The notes under the pieces: generated by a model | Database searches by the model: none | What the model was told of the DNA's origin: nothing | Seen by the model: only the letters and a program-made list of their open reading frames with translations | Program-made: the position numbers and the translations under genes | In this document: positions 9,801-10,692 of the stretch, in pieces | How the letters are laid out: every line of letters begins with the position of its first letter | How positions within the stretch are numbered: position 1 is the first letter of the stretch | Source: Temnopleurus reevesii | Taxonomy: Eukaryota; Echinodermata; Echinoidea; Temnopleuroida; Temnopleuridae | Assembly (NCBI GenBank): GCA_036244855.1 | Contig: BQKZ01006822.1 | Span: forward strand, 19,815-30,506 | Direction: 5' to 3' | DNA length: 10,692 nt

Positions 9801-10047
9801 ATTCATTCGAATTCCATGACTTTTCCACGTAACAAAGGGGCAATAAATTAAGAAACTCTTATGCAATAGGTACATAGTTTCAGAACACTGAAATAACTGA
9901 CAAAACAAACCAAAATGAACAAACAAAAAAGAGATTCACCTGTCACTTATGGAAACTTTGAAGCTTTCTGGTACACATGAGAAGAGCTCGTAGTTGGCTA
10001 GCTCTATCAACTTCACTTGGATAGGCTCACATAACTCTACTGTAAAC
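334..10047 (-). CDS. SUCO: SUCO/SLP1-like SUN domain protein, 5'-partial, ten exons
   Basis: Whole-gene entry. The coding join, 5' to 3' on the minus strand, is 10047-9940, 9283-9119, 8101-8028, 7417-7228, 6873-5581, 4789-4702, 4034-3930, 2281-2002, 1444-1383 and 888-334. All nine junctions are GT..AG and keep one frame: 2920 nt, made of 1 nt completing a split codon, 972 codons and a stop. The product order matches the SUCO/Slp1 family: SUN domain (residues about 1-97 here), acidic linker, long low-complexity region, conserved coiled coil (about 580-675), transmembrane helix (about 679-698) and cytosolic tail. Family knowledge: these are ER membrane proteins with a lumenal SUN domain, linked to ER protein folding and integral-membrane-protein stability, and to collagen secretion and bone formation in mouse. 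The N-terminus lies beyond the window. Identity rests on family motifs such as [19 protein letters not shown] and [14 protein letters not shown]. The last exon end is the least certain part. Confidence 0.93.
380..405 (+). repeat. Coding (CCT)n microsatellite giving the poly-Gly run
   Basis: CCTCCTCC repeats on the plus strand encode nine consecutive Gly on the minus strand in the last exon, so this tail is expected to vary in length between individuals. A second ACC run at about 527-541 encodes another Gly stretch. Confidence 0.85.
889..1382 (-). other. Last visible intron
   Basis: A 494-bp GT..AG intron, phase 0, strongly AT-rich, with no recognisable element or exon. Confidence 0.85.
1383..1444 (-). 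CDS. SUCO: SUCO short exon (cytosolic tail)
   Basis: A 62-nt exon completing a Gly codon and then encoding [20 protein letters not shown]. The DDLLIIGP core is reminiscent of the DLYIVEP-like motif in the tail of vertebrate SUCO; I regard that as suggestive only. The acceptor is CCATTTTCAG before GAAGCTT and the donor is GACAG followed by GTATGG. It is phase 1 in and phase 0 out. Support is the clean splice sites plus frame continuity with both neighbours. Confidence 0.85.
1445..2001 (-). other. Intron within the cytosolic-tail region
   Basis: A 557-bp GT..AG intron, phase 1. It contains the CAAACCTG repeat cluster at 1712-1820. The 88-codon plus-strand frame at 1585-1851 runs through that repeat and is not a gene. 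Confidence 0.9.
1712..1820 (+). repeat. Dispersed ACCTGTCTA / GACCACCT short-unit repeat
   Basis: Begins TACAGTCAAACCTGTCTAAT and then repeats variants of GTGACCACCT..CTAT, ATAACCACCTGTATA, GTGGGCACC and ACCTGTCTATTAAAGGTCAC. It is a decayed array of about 20-base units. The opening 16 bases recur inverted at 7968-7985. I recall similar sequences in several marine invertebrate genomes, but cannot name a family. Confidence 0.6.
2002..2281 (-). CDS. SUCO: SUCO exon (transmembrane helix and start of cytosolic tail)
   Basis: Starts [20 protein letters not shown] and then TYCLRRS. This is a single hydrophobic helix of about 20 residues, closed on its C-terminal side by a basic pair, as expected for the one C-terminal membrane anchor of this family with the tail in the cytosol. 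The rest ([15 protein letters not shown] through [15 protein letters not shown]) is a Gly/Ser/Lys-rich tail with no domain. A single Glu sits inside the helix. The acceptor is CTCCATTAG before GTTGTCG and the donor is GACGG followed by GTATGAA. The exon is 280 nt, phase 0 in and phase 1 out. Confidence 0.9.
2360..2477. mobile_element. Near-perfect 118-bp palindrome (hairpin element)
   Basis: The left arm reads AAGTAAAAAAAGAGCTTGAG, then GATCCTAGCAGAATTTTAATCAT. The right arm is its inverted copy with a few changes (ATGATTAACATTCTGCTAGC, then AGCTCACAAGCTC and a T run). The loop also pairs (TAAGC...GCTTA). It is probably a hairpin-type MITE remnant; no family is assigned. Confidence 0.8.
2590..3289. 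mobile_element. piggyBac-like non-autonomous DNA transposon
   Basis: TTAA at 2590-2593 is followed by CCCTATT, and AATAGGG at 3279-3285 is followed by TTAA. A TTAA target duplication with CCC..GGG ends is the signature of the piggyBac superfamily. Subterminal blocks are also inverted: GATCGC, then a CGCCGC-like run, then CAAAATTTT on the left, with the counterpart at about 3240-3270 on the right. A 23-base perfect palindrome (2638-2660, GGGGGGGTCAA and complement) and the 12-base GATCGCGCGATC (2678-2689) lie near the left end. There is no transposase; the 104-codon frame inside is AT-driven and has no recognised domain. Confidence 0.75.
3451..3631. mobile_element. Hairpin MITE with AGGGGGT termini
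   Basis: The ends are inverted repeats of about 30 bases: AGGGGGTGTTGCAACAAAGT on the left against AGGGGGTATTGTTCGAAAGT from the right, both continuing into TTGCA.TTGAT. TTGCAA-type motifs repeat through both arms. The centre is a small palindrome (CATGCG...CGCATG at about 3538-3561), so the whole element can fold into one imperfect hairpin. There is no coding capacity. The family is not assigned; a 2-base TA target is possible but ambiguous. Confidence 0.78.
3930..4034 (-). CDS. SUCO: SUCO exon (coiled coil, membrane-proximal)
   Basis: Encodes 35 codons, [20 protein letters not shown] followed by [15 protein letters not shown], a regular charged amphipathic helix with Leu, Ile and Met at heptad-like spacing. 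It ends in RE, and the next exon supplies VVER, together resembling the REV..R sequence just before the membrane in vertebrate SUCO. An N-V-T sequon is present. The acceptor is ATTTTAG before AGACAAC and the donor is GAGAG followed by GTGAGA. It is phase 0 on both sides, so skipping it would keep the frame. Confidence 0.91.
4035..4701 (-). other. Intron between the two coiled-coil exons
   Basis: A 667-bp GT..AG intron, phase 0. Its main content is the inverted-repeat pair at 4300-4663. Confidence 0.9.
4300..4663. mobile_element. Possible MITE bounded by GGCA(n)TTGTTTGGATG inverted repeats
   Basis: The left end at 4300-4319 (GGCAAAAAATTGTTTGGATG) and the right end at 4642-4663 are inverted copies differing only in A-run length. 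The interior (about 320 bp) is AT-rich, contains a long T tract (4395-4432) and has no coding capacity. I could not see a convincing target-site duplication, so chance pairing of two solo repeats is possible. Confidence 0.5.
4702..4789 (-). CDS. SUCO: SUCO exon (coiled coil)
   Basis: Encodes [20 protein letters not shown] followed by ENAQKAQDA. It continues the previous exon into [20 protein letters not shown], the most conserved block of the family outside the SUN domain, and is a charged heptad-like helix expected to form a lumenal coiled coil close to the membrane. The acceptor is TTATGTAG before GTATCGG and the donor is GATGCT followed by GTAAGT. The exon is 88 nt, phase 2 in and phase 0 out. 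Confidence 0.93.
4790..5580 (-). other. Intron inside the coiled-coil region
   Basis: A 791-bp GT..AG intron, phase 2, with an ATTATT microsatellite-like patch near 4985-5025. I see no exon and no element. Confidence 0.88.
5581..6873 (-). CDS. SUCO: SUCO large central exon (low-complexity region and coiled-coil start)
   Basis: A 1293-nt exon with 430 full codons. Near its start is a Cys-rich hydrophobic patch ([20 protein letters not shown]), placed like the ICC-containing patch of vertebrate SUCO. About 350 residues follow that are rich in Pro, Glu, Ser, Thr and Lys, with no recognisable domain; they look disordered and, by family topology, should be lumenal. The last 30 or so residues switch to the strongly conserved coiled-coil start ([20 protein letters not shown], then [10 protein letters not shown]). 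The acceptor is TTCTGTGACAG before AGACCATCC and the donor is CCAAAG followed by GTAGGAT. It is phase 2 on both sides. Open frames on the opposite strand here are shadows of its biased composition. Confidence 0.93.
6874..7227 (-). other. Intron before the large central exon
   Basis: A 354-bp GT..AG intron, phase 2, AT-rich, with a short AT satellite at 6974-7013 that has two 21-base units starting ATGTAATATA. Confidence 0.9.
6974..7013 (+). repeat. Short AT-rich tandem repeat
   Basis: Two units with a 21-base period, each opening ATGTAATATA and followed by ATAT-type sequence. Confidence 0.7.
7228..7417 (-). CDS. SUCO: SUCO exon (acidic linker after SUN domain)
   Basis: Encodes 62 full codons beginning [20 protein letters not shown], then a short likely helix ([19 protein letters not shown]), then an acidic Asp/Glu/Thr-rich end with an N-M-T glycosylation sequon. 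In vertebrate SUCO a similar short helical segment followed by low complexity sits at this place, so this is consistent but not diagnostic. The acceptor is TTTTCCAG before ATGTGC and the donor is GAGAG followed by GTACAG. The exon is 190 nt, phase 1 in and phase 2 out. It is assigned because it keeps the frame between the SUN exons and the large central exon. Confidence 0.88.
7418..8027 (-). other. Intron after the SUN domain
   Basis: A 610-bp GT..AG intron, phase 1. It is AT-rich, and its only recognisable content is the repeat end at 7968-7985. The plus-strand open frames here have no coding character. Confidence 0.9.
7968..7985 (-). repeat. Inverted copy of the TACAGTCAAACCTG repeat end
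   Basis: Reverse complement of the sequence at 1712-1727 (TACAGTCAAACCTG followed by a pyrimidine and C). It is probably the end of a dispersed element; the rest is not recognisable. Confidence 0.6.
8028..8101 (-). CDS. SUCO: SUCO exon (end of SUN domain)
   Basis: Encodes [20 protein letters not shown] followed by [14 protein letters not shown] is the conserved end of the SUN domain in this family, followed by an acidic, poorly conserved linker. The acceptor is TTCTCTCAG before GGTTTTTGG and the donor is ACAAG followed by GTAAGAA. The exon is 74 nt, phase 2 in and phase 1 out. Without the SUN context this short exon would be missed, but joining it to the previous exon restores the expected family motif exactly. 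Confidence 0.94.
8290..8645 (-). mobile_element. tRNA-derived SINE with two tRNA-like heads
   Basis: On the minus strand there are two successive tRNA-like promoter regions. The first has a box A-like TGGTCAGAGCA (8620-8630) and a box B-like GGATTCAAATCC (8584-8595). The second has TGGTTCTGACT (8535-8545) and GGTTCTGATCCC (8499-8510), the latter with one extra base against the box B consensus. A non-tRNA body follows (TTCATCTACATTGCACTGCA, then a TTCCTTGAAATGCTTGGAGC block and AAAGTGCTTTGAGCAC) and fades out near 8290. It resembles, from memory, abundant sea-urchin SINEs. Boundaries are approximate, and the first head could be a separate insertion. Confidence 0.72.
8835..8909 (-). other. Candidate cryptic or alternative SUN-domain exon
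   Basis: The far tandem copy reads [20 protein letters not shown] then LSVLR in one open frame, with donor CTCAG followed by GTAAAT. All five differences from the real exon over the 62-base core are third-position synonymous changes. A possible acceptor (CTATATGTAAAG before GCTTG) would give phase 2 on both sides, compatible with the exons around it, but it lacks a strong pyrimidine tract. A better-looking upstream acceptor (TTTCTGCAG, about 8943) would include an in-frame TAA. It lacks the first half of the true exon, so a product using it in place of that exon would have a shortened SUN domain. Function is inference. Confidence 0.4.
8835..9118 (-). repeat. Two tandem partial copies of the 9119-9283 exon plus flanking intron
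   Basis: The last 62 bases of the SUN core exon, with about 75 bases of intron 5' flank, recur at offsets of 139 and then 145 bases. The near copy (core 8980 to about 9042) has lost the donor (TTGATA in place of GTAAGA), carries replacement changes and appears to have a 1-base indel. The far copy (core 8835-8896) matches the exon at 57 of 62 positions and keeps a GTAAAT donor. The flanks of the two copies share a CTCCTCCC-type block and neighbouring sequence. Confidence 0.88.
9119..9283 (-). CDS. SUCO: SUCO exon (SUN domain core)
   Basis: Encodes [20 protein letters not shown], then [20 protein letters not shown], then [15 protein letters not shown]. The WxxLGTFxARDER and [10 protein letters not shown] blocks are hallmarks of the SUCO/Slp1 branch of SUN domains. 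The acceptor is TTTTTCACAG before ATACCC and the donor is CTCAG followed by GTAAGAA. The exon is 165 nt and joins both neighbours in phase 2, giving split Arg codons at each end. The 3' part of this exon has two further tandem copies immediately downstream on the minus strand (see the repeat at 8835-9118). Confidence 0.95.
9323..9348 (+). repeat. Solo copy of the GGCA(n)TTGTTTGGATG repeat
   Basis: The same terminal sequence as the inverted pair at 4300-4319 and 4642-4663, with a longer A run. No inverted partner is visible nearby. Confidence 0.65.
9526..9549 (+). repeat. A10-G14 homopolymer tract
   Basis: Ten A followed by fourteen G on the plus strand. Two other runs of twelve G occur at 2633-2644 and 8810-8821. 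Confidence 0.9.
9940..10047 (-). CDS. SUCO: SUCO exon (SUN domain, N-terminal part)
   Basis: First exon of the gene in the window; earlier exons lie to the right. It encodes [20 protein letters not shown] and continues through [16 protein letters not shown]. This is the typical SUN-family stretch in which a strand ending in ELCEPIQV leads into the ANYELFS region. The acceptor is CCATCAG before GTTTACAG, and the donor is GACAG followed by GTGAATC. The first base completes a split codon, probably Trp (family proteins have W-F at this point), and the last two bases open an Arg codon. Length is 108 nt, with phase 2 on both sides. The upstream half of the SUN domain is not in the window. Confidence 0.93.
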
Positions 10048-10328
10048 CTGATGGAAGAGAGCATGATATAATGAGATAGACATAAAGTATAAAATATAGT
10101 TGGAAGAAAAGAAAGAAACAGGATAAACGAGGGAATGTAGTGATGGTTAGAAGAGGAAATTACTCCTGAAAAATAATTCAGCTTTAGATCTCTGTGATTT
10201 CTGATGTAGTATAGTCAAAGCACTAAGGATTTCAAAGGATTATCAGTCAATACATTGAAAAATAAAATTCTAATATACCATTGGCTTCCAGAGAAAACTC
10301 TATGCCAGATGGTTTTATAATCCCCACT
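10048..10328 (-). other. Intron, 5' side of the first visible exon
   Basis: AT-rich intron between the microsatellite and the acceptor at 10048. I see no exon. The segment around 10280-10320 is open on the minus strand but does not match the expected SUN-domain sequence upstream of ELCEPIQV. Confidence 0.7.
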
Positions 10329-10393
10329 TCATCACCATCATCATCATTGCTGTCATCATCGTCCTCATCATCACCACCATCATCATAATCATC

Positions 10394-10445
<52 letters not shown>

Positions 10446-10583
10446 CCATCATCATCACCACCATCATAATCATCATCATCACCATCATCTTCATCACAAT
10501 CACCATCATCATCATTAACATCATCGTCATCAATATTAGCAGCATCATCATCATCATCATCCATCATCATCATCGTCATCATC

Positions 10584-10629
<46 letters not shown>

Positions 10630-10692
10630 CCACCGCCACCACCACCACCACCACCACCACCACCACCACCACCACCACCACCACCACCACCA
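10329..10692. repeat. Compound trinucleotide microsatellite, (CAT)n then (CAC)n
   Basis: About 300 bases of imperfect ATC/CAT repeats, with scattered CAC and CGT interruptions, pass into a pure CAC/CCA run that reaches the window edge. It lies in the intron upstream of the first visible SUN exon. The long minus-strand frame through it reads poly-Asp, poly-Met or poly-Val depending on phase, which is a product of the repeat and not a protein. Confidence 0.97.

Larger units (their letters stand above)
9284..9939 (-). other. Intron between the first two SUN exons
   Basis: A 656-bp GT..AG intron, phase 2. It contains an A10-G14 homopolymer pair at 9526-9549 and a solo GGCA(n)TTGTTTGGATG repeat at 9323-9348. 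No coding signal is seen. Confidence 0.9.

Noticed and set aside
10280..10325. Possible upstream SUN exon reading GDYKTIWHRVFSGSQ, with donor-like GTATAT at about 10280
   Set aside because: The split-Trp phase would fit, but the residues do not match the family sequence expected before ELCEPIQV, the donor is weak, and the acceptor would have to lie in the microsatellite.
10247..10690. Long minus-strand open frame encoding poly-Val, poly-Met and poly-Asp
   Set aside because: It is translation of the CAT/CAC microsatellite; any phase gives a homopolymer. There is no splice or start context.

Overview
This window is animal nuclear DNA. It carries most of one multi-exon gene on the minus strand, read from high to low coordinates, with AT-rich introns full of small repeats. 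Ten exons joined by nine canonical GT..AG junctions give a single open frame of 972 residues plus a stop. The window holds no bacterial or viral gene and no operon. The protein is a SUCO / SLP1-type SUN-domain protein (SUN domain-containing ossification factor, also called Opt or C1orf9). Such proteins are ER membrane proteins with a lumenal SUN domain, a long variable lumenal stretch, a conserved coiled coil, one transmembrane helix near the C-terminus and a cytosolic tail. The N-terminus, signal peptide, promoter and first part of the SUN domain lie beyond the right edge. The repeats, above all a tRNA-headed SINE whose body resembles what I remember of sea-urchin SINEs, suggest an echinoderm, probably an echinoid. 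That taxonomic call is inference.

Layout from the 5' end of the gene: 10048-10692 is intron, dominated by a (CAT)n/(CAC)n microsatellite that runs off the window. Exons at 9940-10047, 9119-9283 and 8028-8101 encode the SUN domain. Exon 7228-7417 is an acidic linker. Exon 5581-6873 is a 430-codon, mostly low-complexity region ending in the conserved start of the coiled coil. Exons 4702-4789 and 3930-4034 continue the coiled coil. Exon 2002-2281 holds the transmembrane helix. Exon 1383-1444 and exon 334-888 encode the cytosolic tail, which is Ser-rich and then Gly-rich. The tail ends at a TAA that overlaps a plausible splice donor, so the true C-terminus is uncertain.

The introns carry a roughly 700-bp piggyBac-like non-autonomous element (TTAA sites with CCCTATT ends), a 181-bp hairpin element, a 118-bp near-perfect palindrome, a pair of GGCA(n)TTGTTTGGATG inverted repeats with a third solo copy, two copies of a CAAACCTG-type repeat end, and the SINE.

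The most unusual signal is just downstream of the second SUN exon. The 3' part of that exon and its flanking intron are tandemly repeated twice more. The far copy keeps the reading frame and the splice donor, and differs from the real exon only at five synonymous third positions across 62 bases. The near copy is visibly decayed. The far copy may be a cryptic alternative or poison exon, or a gene-conversion product.
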